Shown: in pieces, positions 1 to 12,300 of the stretch
Layout: each line of letters opens with the position of its first letter
Numbering within the stretch: the first letter of the stretch is position 1
Source: Nemopilema nomurai
Lineage: Eukaryota; Cnidaria; Scyphozoa; Rhizostomeae; Rhizostomatidae
Assembly (NCBI GenBank): GCA_003864495.1
Contig: ML133437.1
Span: forward strand, 1,984,001-2,048,000
Reading direction: 5' to 3'
Length of the DNA stretch: 64,000 nt
Made by a program: the position numbers and the translations under genes
The notes under the pieces: generated by a model
Seen by the model: only the letters and a program-made list of their open reading frames with translations
Told to the model about the DNA's origin: nothing
Database searches by the model: none

Positions 1-2
1 GC

Positions 3-539
3 TGTCCAGAGCTTTTCGCCAAGCCAGAAACAAAGACAAGCGCCATTGTGCCAGAAAAGTGCAAGAAGATGGAACAAGAGTACGAGTTGCATGTCAAGAA
101 GGTTGTTGAAAGACAAAAGCTGGACCAACAGGGTATATCCGTTCTGAATAGTGACTCTGTTGCCAATGGCAATGGGGTTGCTAATGGAAACGGCTATTCC
201 AACGGCAATGGGGTTGCTAATGGAAATGGATATGCCAATGGTAATGGAGTTGCTAATGGAAACGGCTACGTCAATGGATCTGCCAATGGTCATGGGGTCG
301 CCCATGGAAACGGCTATGCCAATGGCAATGGGGTCGCCAATGGAAACGGCTATGCCAATGGTGTTGCCAATGGAAACGGCAATGCCAATGGCAATGGAGT
401 TGCCAATGGAAACGGCTATGCTAATGGCAATGGGCTTCACGATTATGATGATCTTGGAAATGGCTTCGTCAATGGCAATAGTGTTGCTAATGGAAACGGG
501 GTCTGTTGCGACAGCGGCCATTCGAACGGAACAGCGTAA
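3..539 (+). CDS. 3' end of an unidentified gene with Asn-Gly-rich repeat tail
   Basis: Frame 3 is open from the window's left edge to a TAA at 537-539, so this is the last exon, or part of it, of a gene that begins outside the window. The first 50 or so residues are ordinary charged sequence rich in Lys and Glu (a KCKKMEQEYELHVKKVVERQ stretch), predicted helical. From about base 160 to base 510 the protein becomes an imperfect repeat of six-residue units such as VANGNG, YANGNG and YVNGSA, and it ends in a short Cys-containing tail. The repeat is also visible in the DNA as degenerate 18-base units, which suggests growth by slippage or unequal exchange. I do not recognise the family. A low-complexity, probably disordered cytoplasmic tail is the most I can say. 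Confidence that it is coding is good because the frame stays open, whereas the alternative frame gives only a Met-rich shadow. Confidence 0.65.
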   Translation, partial: CPELFAKPETKTSAIVPEKCKKMEQEYELHVKKVVERQKLDQQGISVLNSDSVANGNGVANGNGYSNGNGVANGNGYANGNGVANGNGYVNGSANGHGVAHGNGYANGNGVANGNGYANGVANGNGNANGNGVANGNGYANGNGLHDYDDLGNGFVNGNSVANGNGVCCDSGHSNGTA

Positions 540-540
540 G

Positions 541-3308
541 CTTGGCAGGTGGGACACATGCAAACGAGACAGTTTAAATTTGCAGACCTCAACAGACTAC
601 TGCATTTCGCATGCCATCTTATTGATTTCTCACCCTGTATATACACAAATGAATTATAGATGTAGCTAAAATTTAATTTTTATACGATGGTCCTTGAGTC
701 GTCACTTGCCTGGTCCTATTTTCATTTCACCCAGTTTCCACCCTTTGTCTACCACGATTATGGCGACCCGCCCATAAAAACAAGATGTTACCCTTACTTT
801 TGATAAAGCGAATCCTTGTGCGACCAATATGCTGTTGATCTATTTCCTGGTATGGCCTAGTCCTGCCATTGCTTAGCAACCACTTTTCGATCCGCACGCT
901 GCTGTCCGGCACAGTAGACCCAGACCCCTTCTGCCAGGCACGCGCAGTGGAAGCGTTTCCAGCTGTATGCTGCTGCCCTTTGGTCGAATTGAAATTAGGC
1001 CTACACCCAGGCATGCTCCCCGCATTTGTCAATAATGTTTTTTTAATCTCTTCACTTATTTTGGTTATTTATCGAAGTTAAGTTTGAACTAGCCCTATGT
1101 TTAAGTTCCAAGTTATTATTGATTTGGTAGTCATGTGTTGCTTCCTCATAACTCTGTTTGTAACTGTTATTTTTATTTCGTTGGGTTTGATCAGATTGTA
1201 ACATTTTGATGTTAATGCTGTCTCATAGCTTATCGTTGCTGAGATGTAGGAATTTTAATATTGTAAGTACGAGGGCGAATTGAATTTTAACCTTAACCTA
1301 CATCGGTGATATTTTTCCTTTGCCTTAAATTAGAGAATTAAGCTAATCATACGAACCCTTTTTCTGAGTGCGCTAGATTTAGTTTATTTTATTTAAGCAA
1401 GTCCTGCGTAAGGCTAAATTATATTCTAATTTTCCTTCCTCTATTAGCTGAACGTGTAATTCCCCACACAAATCCTCCCCCTGGCATCCCAAAGCATATT
1501 TACTGGCACTGCTGCACCTGCTACTGATCTAATGATGTGTAGAATGCTAGACAGCTGGACGACGGGGGAAGTGCCTGCTTGCCAAACATTGGCTTCAGCA
1601 ATGTAAGAAAAATCCGCCTCCAAAAAACATTCGAGTTTCATTCTAGTCGACATGCCAGCTTTGATGAAATCCTCGATTCCTCTCTCATAGAGTCACTTTC
1701 CCACCCTTATTTTTGTGTTTCCTGCATTTTTCAATCTATAATCTACTTATTAAACTACTTCCGCTATTGATATGCAGATGATTTTCAAAATTTAATTTTG
1801 CTTGAGTGTAGAAAGATTTATGTTTTTTCGAGTGAAATCCCGGTATGAAATACTTATAAGTTCATGTATGAAAAAGTTGAATTCTTCTTCGTTGCCTGTC
1901 AGAGCGGTTTTCCGCCGAGAAAATATGATGCATATAGTTTGTTAGTGTTTTTATTCAAGACGCTTCGTCAATCATGGGTATCCATTAAGTTTGATTTGAC
2001 GGTCGTTTAAAGAATTGAGGGGTGAAACGCGAATTTTCATGTGAATCGGGCTAATTGCCGACAAATGTATGGGGTTTTCTCAATCATCGAAGTTGTACGG
2101 CTGGCCAATTCTAACTGGACTAATCCTTGACAATATTGGGACAAACAAGCATGTAATGCTTTCTGTAATGCAATTCAATACAATAAGTTTGTTTATGAAA
2201 GGAGCGAACTTAAAATGTGTGGTGAAAAAAGGTCTACCATATTTCATTCTGTTTTGATAGTAAAATGTCATTCTGCTAATTTCTTTAATTTCGAGAGTTG
2301 GCTTTAAATGGACGGATATTCAAGCGAAAGGGTGGACCATGTAATGAAATGGTAAAAAAATGGCGTGTGCGTACTTTCAAGTCAAACGAATTGGAAAGGG
2401 CGCGCTAGATTCATAGGCCCATTTCAGACTGGCTGAAACCTCTACCGTTTCAACCAACGCAACAATATTCTCCAAAATTTGGGGACGCAAGAATGGAGTA
2501 AAGCTAATTTCTAAATGAGCCATTGAGAGAATCGATAGTACTTACCTTCAAATTTTGCCTTGAACCTTGTGACCAAACTCTCAGTGATTTGAAGAGTGGA
2601 AATTCTTGACTGATTCGCATAAGACCTTTCTGTACAAGGCCGCTGGCCTACTACCATCCAAATGTCATCCGATGTCCCAGAGTCAACAGAATACCATGAG
2701 ACCTGGATGTCAATGGTGACTTGAAGGAATTCGTCCCAAGGGAACCCCCAGTAGAAGCCCCAAGAGGGTCAGAGGGTGTAGCGCGCTGCACCTTTGCTCT
2801 GAGGGGATGTCCCCTGCTTCGAATGCCTGCCCCTTGCTTTGAGGGAGAGGTGTCTAAGGATTATTGCGAAATCGGGAGCATTTTTAGAATGCTTCGAGCA
2901 TTGAATATTGCGCATTCTTAAGCTAAATGCGCAGTGCATTAAAAACCCAAAACGATATAACATCAAAACACTCCACGACTTGAATTGACAGCTTAAAAGA
3001 TAAGGCTTGAAGACAACATAAGGTTACAAAATAACAGTACAACGAGGTGTCTTGCAAAACAAGGACATTTTCTATAGATAAAAAATGCAGTTTCTAGTAG
3101 AGGCGGCACCAATCAGTATATAACAAAAATTAATATTCTAATCTAAATACAATATTACAATTTGGTGACATGATAATAAACGTGTATGCGGCCCCGGGAA
3201 GGTCATTAAGATACAAGCTGACACTAAGGGAGGTGATTCTTTTGGGGGGGGGGGCGAGTATTACATCGTAAACAATCAATTTTAGTGATCAGTTAATCAC
3301 ATGGGCAA
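541..3308. other. Intergenic region between convergent 3' ends
   Basis: About 2.8 kb lies between the end of the Asn-Gly-tail gene (+) and the end of USO1 (-). It should contain both 3' UTRs. No open frame longer than about 100 codons looks protein-like. An 11-base G run sits near 3244. A GC-richer patch at about 2720-2860 has imperfect short repeats with no recognisable product. Confidence 0.6.
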
Positions 3309-6300
3309 TCATTGATCAAGACTGGGCTCTTCTTCCAGTTCTAGCTCCCCTCTCGGTGAATCAGGCCTATCTGTATTCTCCTTCAAAGTGGCAGGGTCGG
3401 AAACAGCTTCTGTAGCCTCGTCTCCATCTTCTTTTCCGTTCAGTTCTTCCAGATCGTCATCGTCTTCTTCGTCCTCCTCCTCGTCGTCAAGCCTTTCTCC
3501 CAGCGCCTTCAATTTCAGCTTCAAAAAAAGTTCGTTGTCATTTATGGAGATTCTTAAATCATTAAATAAATAACTGCGGGCCTATTATGGGTTTTAAAAT
3601 TGCGTTGAAGAATAGAACATGCAGGGCAAACAAAACTTTTCTCACGAAAAAACTGTTCAATTCCCATTGTTGGACAAAGAACATGGAAATAGACATCTAT
3701 CTGTTAATTTGTGGTATGAAATTTCTTCGAGAACACGCAAATATGACTACAGTTCGTGAAGGAAACTTTAGAGAAAACAAGTATTATTCTGTAGTTAAAG
3801 GCAAAACCACAAGTTGAATATCGGAAAACAACGCATTGCTAGAAAAATCTTTAATTGGATTTTGAAACTAAAACTTTTTCAAACTGGGACGTTACACTGA
3901 ATCATGCTCATTATTATTCTAACTTCTTAATAAAAACTCACCTTGTAATTTTCTATTTTAGCATCTTGATCTTCTAACAAAACTAGTAAATCTTCGTAGT
4001 CCGATTTTAGATTATCATAATCTTCTTTTGATTTTGTTTGACTGTCCACTTTGTTATCAACTCCATTTTCTTCTACTTTTGATTCCTAATAAATAAAGCA
4101 AACTTCAGATCATATAAAAATATTCAGGTAGTGGAACGTCCTTTCATCTTCTAGTTGGAAATGTACACAGACTTTAATTTTATGTCTTAGTTTGGGTCTC
4201 TAGGTGAGCGGCCGACCTGTGTCGAAGACCATGGGAAAGACATCTTGTCATAGACACAAGTATTGAGAAGGCTCTTGCTAGGATTTTGTTACGTTGCAGA
4301 CAAGCGGTGACTTGCTGGTTAATCAAAAACGCAATAAAGTATAAGCCAAGAACTATTTCTAGTGCATGTAGCTACGTCAATGCACGTCAAAAATGCTGAC
4401 AGCCTCCTGTAGACAGACAGCCTTGAGTTCTTTGCGAATCATTAAGTCAAAACGCTAAAATACGGAACGCTATAACTTTAGCAGATCGTGTACCTTTTGC
4501 TGAGAAAGTTGTTCTTTCAAACTGCTATTTTCGTCTTGTAATGCTTGCAGTTGGCTGCGCAATTGGTCCAATTCGATCATCGTTTGGTTGTTGATTTGCT
4601 GGAAGGTTTGAACGTTTGCATTTGCTTCTAGGGCCATGAATTCGTCAACAGTTGAATTGCTTCGCACCTTCACCAACTCGCCCTTCAACGATTCCAGCTC
4701 TCCTTCCTGTGGAGGAGATTCAAACAATGATGCCTGCTGAACCTCTTCAGGACTTGGAACATTGCCTAGTTGCTTTTGTTTCTAGTTACCAAGGTCAGCA
4801 GCCAAGCTGGCCTAAATATGACCACTAAAAAACTTGAATTTCATTCAATGATGAACTCCGCTAAAATGCCAAATATACGCTATGAAGAATCCTCGAAGGG
4901 CTAACTTCATTTGGTACTTGGAAATGAGGTAGTGTCCGATCAAAGAACAGACAAAAGAATTCTAGTCCACATCATACAACAAAACGCAAGAAGTAACTGA
5001 GCACAGACATTAGAAACTGAGGCCTATCGGCCCTCTCAACATACTTTGAAAGCAGAAAAGTTTTCCGAGCTACGTGTCAAAAAGTAGGCTAAAGTAGAAT
5101 GTTTCAAGGCAGAAAGAGTAAGAATGGTTTCGCAAAGGATAGACTAACCAGATCTGCTATCCTATTGTCTTTGTTTTGTAATTCTTGTTTTAGGGGGTTT
5201 AACTGCGCTTGAAGCAAAGAGGCTTGGTTCTCACTCTCCCCAGTCTCTTCTGAAACTCCTGAAATCAGTGAAGAGTCAATTTAGGGAATCAACCAAAACA
5301 ACTGTTTATAGGAATAATGAATAAAATTGGTAACAATGACAGAAGATCACAACAAAGCGAAGATACTGAAAATTATAATGGAAGAAAGGAAAAGAGAGCC
5401 GTATACCTTTGCTGAGTTCAATTTGCGCTCGGAGTTGTGTGAGTTCAACAGCCTGTTGCTGTAGCTGTCTCTCGGCCTACCAAGAAAAAGGCATACGAGA
5501 ATAAGAAACGAAGTCTTCAGCGAACGCAGAATGCTAATCAGCTGATTGCTGGGGCACCAGCGGCAGTACGAAGATAGGGAGCAGTAAAACGCGATAATCT
5601 AAATGAACTCGACCACGGTTTCATGTCCGCGATTAAGCTTACAAATGCTCGTGCGTATATTGTCATTTACCTTGTTGTACTCTTGTTGGATTTCGGTGGA
5701 TTTCGTTTTCAAAGAACGCAGCTCCTTATCCTTAAAACAAAAACCATTTTTGAACTCACAGTCAGTGATGCTGGCAAGATGCGCAACTAAACGTCACAAA
5801 AAATAATTTGCGCCTAATATTTTAAGTAAGAACTGAAAGAAGTGAAATTGAAGAGTTGCAAAGCAAGAAAAAGGAAGAATGGCTCTAGGCCTCCACGTGT
5901 TCTTCGAAGGTCAGCGATTGCGTTCAAGAGGAATGGTACCTGGTCTCTGATCAGAGCTTTGTAAGATTCAATTATCGAGTCATGCTCCTCAGAGAGCTTT
6001 GCCTTCCTTTGCTCTTCCATAGCGGCAGTATCCTCGTCTTGATCCGCCTGCAAAGCCTTGGTTATACTGGCTGCAAAACAAAGAGAACAGCATCACTACC
6101 CTGCGAACTGTCAGCATAACAATGATACGGAGGCATTTGCACAAGTCAATGGGTAAATTGTCAAGTTATTCGTGTAGTATGGGCAAGCAAAATAGACTAC
6201 ACCTCGGATCTAGTCCTGTAAATTTGTGATGCTTTAAAATGACTAATGAGCAGAGGCACAACCATGCCTCGCAGTGTCAGCACTCGGTTGATTAATGAGA

Positions 6301-9300
6301 AGAAACTGGACTAAATTTGAATTTTGTAACAAGGAAATGAATGAACTAGAAGTAAACAGCATCAATCGCAAAATCATTACATTTCAAGAGTCAAAGGATT
6401 TCAAATAAATACCAAAGTTTAGCATATACTTCAACAGAAGATTACATTAAAGGAAATACCTTCCAACTTCTTAAAAAGCTTGGTGAATTCGTTATCAAAA
6501 AGGACTTGATGAGGCGCTGAGATTTGGATCTGAGGAAGAGAGAGAAAGTGCGCATAAAATAAGGGCATCTGAATTTCACACTTTAAGAAATTCAAACACT
6601 CGATTCATTTCAGGTCAGTCCTTTGTAACTTGGAGTTTAAAAGGCTCGTTTCACTTATCTCATTAATAGATAAGTTGACTTTTTTAGCATCTGAATACGT
6701 GAATACTGCCACTCAAAAAGAAATTGGCGCCACCCTAAGTACCTGAGTCGATTTGACGGCATTTGTGAACTCTTCAGTCTTGGAAACATTGCTTATCTTC
6801 GCGATAAAATGTTCCAAGTCGATCCTCGTGGTTACTGTTCTTTTTATGTTATCTCTGAAACAGAAGGAGAAATTCACAACTCACAGACACATACTCCCCT
6901 TACAGCCAATGAACACGTGCAGCCAAAATGAAACATTCTGGACAACGTGTTTTCAAAGGCCGGTGACACCACTGCTTAAACGTATCTGAGAGGGAATGCT
7001 TTGTATCTACATTACATTAATGTAAGAAAGGCCTAAGATATAATCAATTTGCTGGATGATTATGAAAACACTGCATGAAACGTGCTTGAAAACCCAGTCT
7101 AATTCGGGGGGAAAAGATTCGCTACAAGAGAAGATGGCAGTTTTCTTTGCAAAGTAGAAAGCAACACTTACTTTGTGAAGATTTCCACACTGTTATCATT
7201 GTAGACGATTAGAACACCGATTAGAAGGGCTGAGAGTCCCTCCACGACAGAGAAGTCGTCATCACTATGACTCTCGACACAGGAAATCAGCTGATCAACG
7301 TTGTCAAGGCAAATCAAAACAGAATCATTGCTATTCGTGATCGAAAACGCCGGCTGCTGTGATATAAGCTGTGACCATCCATTGGAAACTTCATTCAAAG
7401 CAGCAACAACAGCCGGCAGACAAGTTTCGCGCCTACCCATTAGGGGGGGGGGGGGTATGGCTGTCTACTAAGAGCTGCAATGGATGGAGAGGAGTAGAAT
7501 CTGACCTCATGCTTGAAAGGGGGTCTTTACAGGCTGTAAAGATCAAAGCATCACGTTGAATGAATAGCTTATCCGCCACAATAAGTTACTTACATCAAAA
7601 GAAGACCCCTATTGATCACTTTGGTGGCAAAATCATGAATCAAATAGAATCAATGAATGATCAGTGAAAAGGATACAAATGGTATGTTTGAAGGACTCTG
7701 TAGGAAGTGAGACACGGCCAGGGGACAGTTGTGGAGCCACGTGCATAGCAGTGATATCAAGCCAGCTCGCGTTTGCACGCTGATGCCACTCTGGAGGAGG
7801 AACAAACAGCTGGTTAAAACAAAAAAGTGGCGCATTACGAGTTACATATTTCCAGTGACAAAAGGTAGACAAAAAATTCGCCTACGTGAAGAAACATCAA
7901 ATGCACATGTCATAGCAAAGGACCAGAAAACTGGCTGATGAATAACAATTTAAAATACAGTAGATTGAAGCTACTAAATTGCATGTAACATTTCTGTGCG
8001 CGTTAGTAATTGATAAATAGAAAGACTCCTGTTGTCTTTACTGCCAACGTACAATGCTAAAGAGAGAATACATTTCTGCATTCTGAAATACCAAACATTG
8101 TTAAAGTGGCCGCAACGGCGATAACACAATATTCGGCAGTTTTTAAATGAAAGCATATTCAGGCTAAAATGATACTTCGTCATTTGTAAACAAATGTTGG
8201 CAAATTTCAAAACCAGTTGCCAATACTGAGAATGTGAGAAAGCGGCAGCAAAATGTGTCATTACTTTCTGAAATGACCAAAATTGCAATTTCAATACGTC
8301 TTTACGACTGATCTTTACGAATTCCCATTAAAGTTAGGTGTGTTTACCTGAGAGAGGATATTGGTGCATTGCTGCAGGAGGGAGACGGGTGCACTTCCTG
8401 AAACAGAACACGCAGATGTGAATAGACAACAAAAATACGGTGACAAGATGATATTTGGAGCCAATTTCAGAGATTGGCGAAGCTGCAAAAGGGCGCAACG
8501 AAAGAAGCAAGGGAATAACACATGGGTTTGACGCAAAAGAATGAAGATAGGAAAAACATGAGAACGCGATACAATTAGAAAAGAAAGGGGCTGACAAAAA
8601 TCAGGGAACAAAATTTGCTAGTGTTATCGCATAAGGTACCATAGTAAATATATTTAAAGGAAAGTACTGTTGCAGTGGAATAAATATCAGTACAAAATTT
8701 TAAAGACTCTTGTCGAAAATAAGGGGGAAACCAACCAATGAAATAGAAAGGAAGAATAGTTGAAGAGGAATAAATATCAACCCAAGGAGAAAGGCAAACC
8801 AACCTATGCCCGTTGCAAGCTGGACTCTTAACAGCTGCTCCTTCAAATCCTTGCCACCTTTCATCGCATGCGCTAAAGCAGTTGCCGCTGACCAGTTTGA
8901 GAAGGGATCATTGCTGCAATATAAAGAGACATGCACTTCACCAAGGAAAGAGAAGGGCAAACTTTCGATCAAAAGATGGAAAGCAGACTATGTGGCTGGA
9001 ACACATGGGGAAATAGGTTGAATCTCGAATGTTGGTAAACAGCAAATAAGCCTTGCAGACGTGCTATGGACACAGTGCGCTGAAGAAGGCCATTTCTAAA
9101 TTTGATGAAGGTCTCATTGTATATGAACAGTCACAGTTATCAAAATAACGCAAGAGCACAAAAAAAATAAAAATGAGGATAGAAGCTTCCTTTTAGTACC
9201 TGAACAATCCAGCACAAAGAAGCTGCCCCGCAGTGATGGCATTAGCTGAAAACGAAAACAGCAACTCGTCAAACTGTCATATTTCTCCAGGACAATACCT

Positions 9301-12300
9301 TGTGCTGGATAAAACTTGGGACGTTATCACCGTGTCCTTGCGAAGGGTGACTGCAGCAGGGGGACAACTGCCCATCTTTCTTTTAAGTAAAAAAGCTTAA
9401 TCCTTTTAACTTGCAATTGCGTTGTCCCCCGTCTAGCTTGACCTTATACGAGCATCCCTTACCCTTTGGTTTTACCAATCTGTTTTGGTCAAGTTTCTTC
9501 TACAAAAATGACGCACGACGAAAAAGACCTCATGTTCAGGGCCATTAACAATGCAACTAATGGGGGTTTCTGCCCTAGTAGGTCTATAATATGACCCAAC
9601 AGTGAAGCAAAAATTTCTCACTTTCCCCCAGCACTAAGGGGTCATTTCTACATTACGTTTAATGGTTTGAGGTTTTTTAATCAATTATTTATTTATTTCC
9701 TTCTTTTCTCCTTTATTGACCTCGACTACAAGGAGTTCATCGGGAAAGGATGACGCTACATGATTGTTCTAACTGCTCTGTTTTTCCAAAAGGACAATAG
9801 CTTTTGGTGATTGTTAGTGACTTTTTTATGATGGGCACCTCAATTTTGATCCTTTTAGATACTTGTGCATTCGATTGAAAGTTAATATAGCCATTTATCC
9901 TATGATTTCTGTGAAGTGACTTGGTCCTTAAATTAGGATTAGTCAAGTAGTTGGTTTTGCTGAGGCACAGCTGGTGGGATACTTCGGCCTGGATTTTCAG
10001 GTGAATGTGTAAATGGAAAATCAAAACTCAATGGTAGATCTGAAACATGGCTACACTTGAAACGAACTCAAAATGAAAACATTCAGAGATGACAGTCAAA
10101 CAAAGAATAATGAAGAAGTGCTGGTAGGATCATCTTTCTTGAAATGGTAGTAACGTTTCTTAAACACAGTGTTTACCTTCAGCTGAAGATGGCAGCAAGG
10201 TTTCCACGATTTTTGATTGACCGACTTGATTCTTATACAAATAGCACTACAAAAAGACGTAAGAGATTGAGTAAACAATTTTGAAAAAGTAAACAAATCC
10301 TGTGCAAGAATTAGGCGCTTCCTAAATGAAACAATTCTGTTATGATGCACTTATTTGCAAAATATGTAAAAAGAAAGAAGTGTGCATATTATCAAATGAT
10401 ATCTTAGACGAAAAAATAATAATTTGAGAGAGACAAATTTGCAAGAACACAAAAATCTTAATGCAAAGATGTTCACTAATTTTTTGTTTCACTAACGACA
10501 TGAATTAAAAAAAGATGAACTGATTAAGTCAAGAAGCTTCAGAAAAAGAAAATTCACTAAGGTTCACTGCAGGAGATCGAGAGAGCACAAATTCGCGACA
10601 AGACAAAAATGCCAAGCTTAGTCTAGAAGCAACGGAAGGAGACTGACTCAAGGATGGAAAAAAACCCATGAGTACGGAATCCGAAATGAGGAAGAGAAAT
10701 TTGGATGTGATTCTATGGAAGCACGTGGCAGTTCACTGGTAACAAGGTATTGAACGTAAACGAATACAAAACCTGGAAGCAGTAGAGAACAGCACAACGC
10801 AAAGCAAACGGCTGCTTTTCGTTCACCATCGACATCAGCAAAACAACAATGGCCGATCTGGGAAGGAAAATAAAGTGATGAGGATTCCATTAACAATGCT
10901 AATCAAAGATGGGAAAAAAGGGAAAAGGGCAAGGGATTCTTTATGGTGTTTGAACATATTCGAATATCACAGTCAAAATTGCCGTTTAAACATCTGCAGG
11001 AAACTGGTTTTTGTGAATATTAACGAGGTACAACAATAGTCTATAAATCACTTTCCTTTACTTTGGACAAAACTTATATTATGTTAATAAAAAGCCTACA
11101 GAATCCAGAAGAAATTGGGCACTTTGGAAGAAGCTGATAATAGTATTGTGTACAAGCAAAATTAAATATGATAGGAATTATTAAAAAAAGTAACGGATAT
11201 GGGGAATTGTTGAAAAGAGGCCTATTCCCTAATGCAGCTTTGATAAAACTGTGTCAAAAGAAACTTTGACATCAAGGCTTACACAAAGAGGTAACAGGAA
11301 TGAAGCGTCCTCAGACATGCAAAATATCTTCGTGAGCAATATGACATAACCTTAGCCTTGACTATTGTGACTCTTGTAATATGAGATGCAGCAAAATGAT
11401 CACCTTGCAGCCGAACCAGGGGCCCCGACATCAGCAGTTACTCCTGCGAAGAAATCCTGATTGGCCTGATTGCCTCTGGTGACCTCCGCAACGGTGTTCA
11501 CAGTCTACGAATGACAACAGGGCCCACTGAAACCATTGCAACATGCGCCATGCACTAAAATGATTGGGCGAATGCAGCGACCGGAAGTGACGTCACAAAA
11601 AATCACCAATAACTTTGCAGAGACAGGTGATGAGCCTTAAGGCCTCGATATCGTTCGAAGGATTTTTAGTGAAACACCCAAGAGTGGCTGAATCACGTGT
11701 TGAAAGAATAATTTATAGTAATGGCCTACAATATAATCTGCATCCGACCAGAGGCAAGAGGTTGCTTACTTTATTTATGAGCTTCGGTCTAAAACTCATT
11801 AAGCATCACAGACAAAGTTGATAATCAATCACTGATTAGTCGTTAGACAGCCAATCGTAAGCACTTCTCGCAATCCTTGATCCACAACTATCTATCCACG
11901 ACTGGTTAGCTATTCAATCAACATTTTTCGACGTTTGCATCTGAGTGGTGTCAAACAAAAATGTGCTTTTAGGAGGGAAAAAATTGTTTCCACTGTTTCC
12001 TGTTATTGTGAAACCAGTTTACCTCGGTTAGTATTTCCGCGGGAATTCCACTGGATACCAGCACTCCGCACAATATCTTTAGAAGACCTAAAACAGAAGC
12101 ACATTTGAAATGATATGGTTAAATTTTTTTTGATAACATTGATGTTACCAATATGGGAATAATCAAAACTCCTCAATGGCCGCTTGAAATGGCTTTCCAC
12201 GCACGTGAGCAAAATGCCTACATTCTTCCTCGACGTCCCTTCAGGCAATGAAACGAAAAGAGAATGGTGTACAAAAAGAGAATGTTGGGGAAAGAACACC

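Noticed and set aside
151..669. Met-rich 172-aa frame overlapping the Asn-Gly tail gene.
   Set aside because: It is the shifted reading of the same repeat; the other frame is open from the window edge and has normal protein composition before the repeat.
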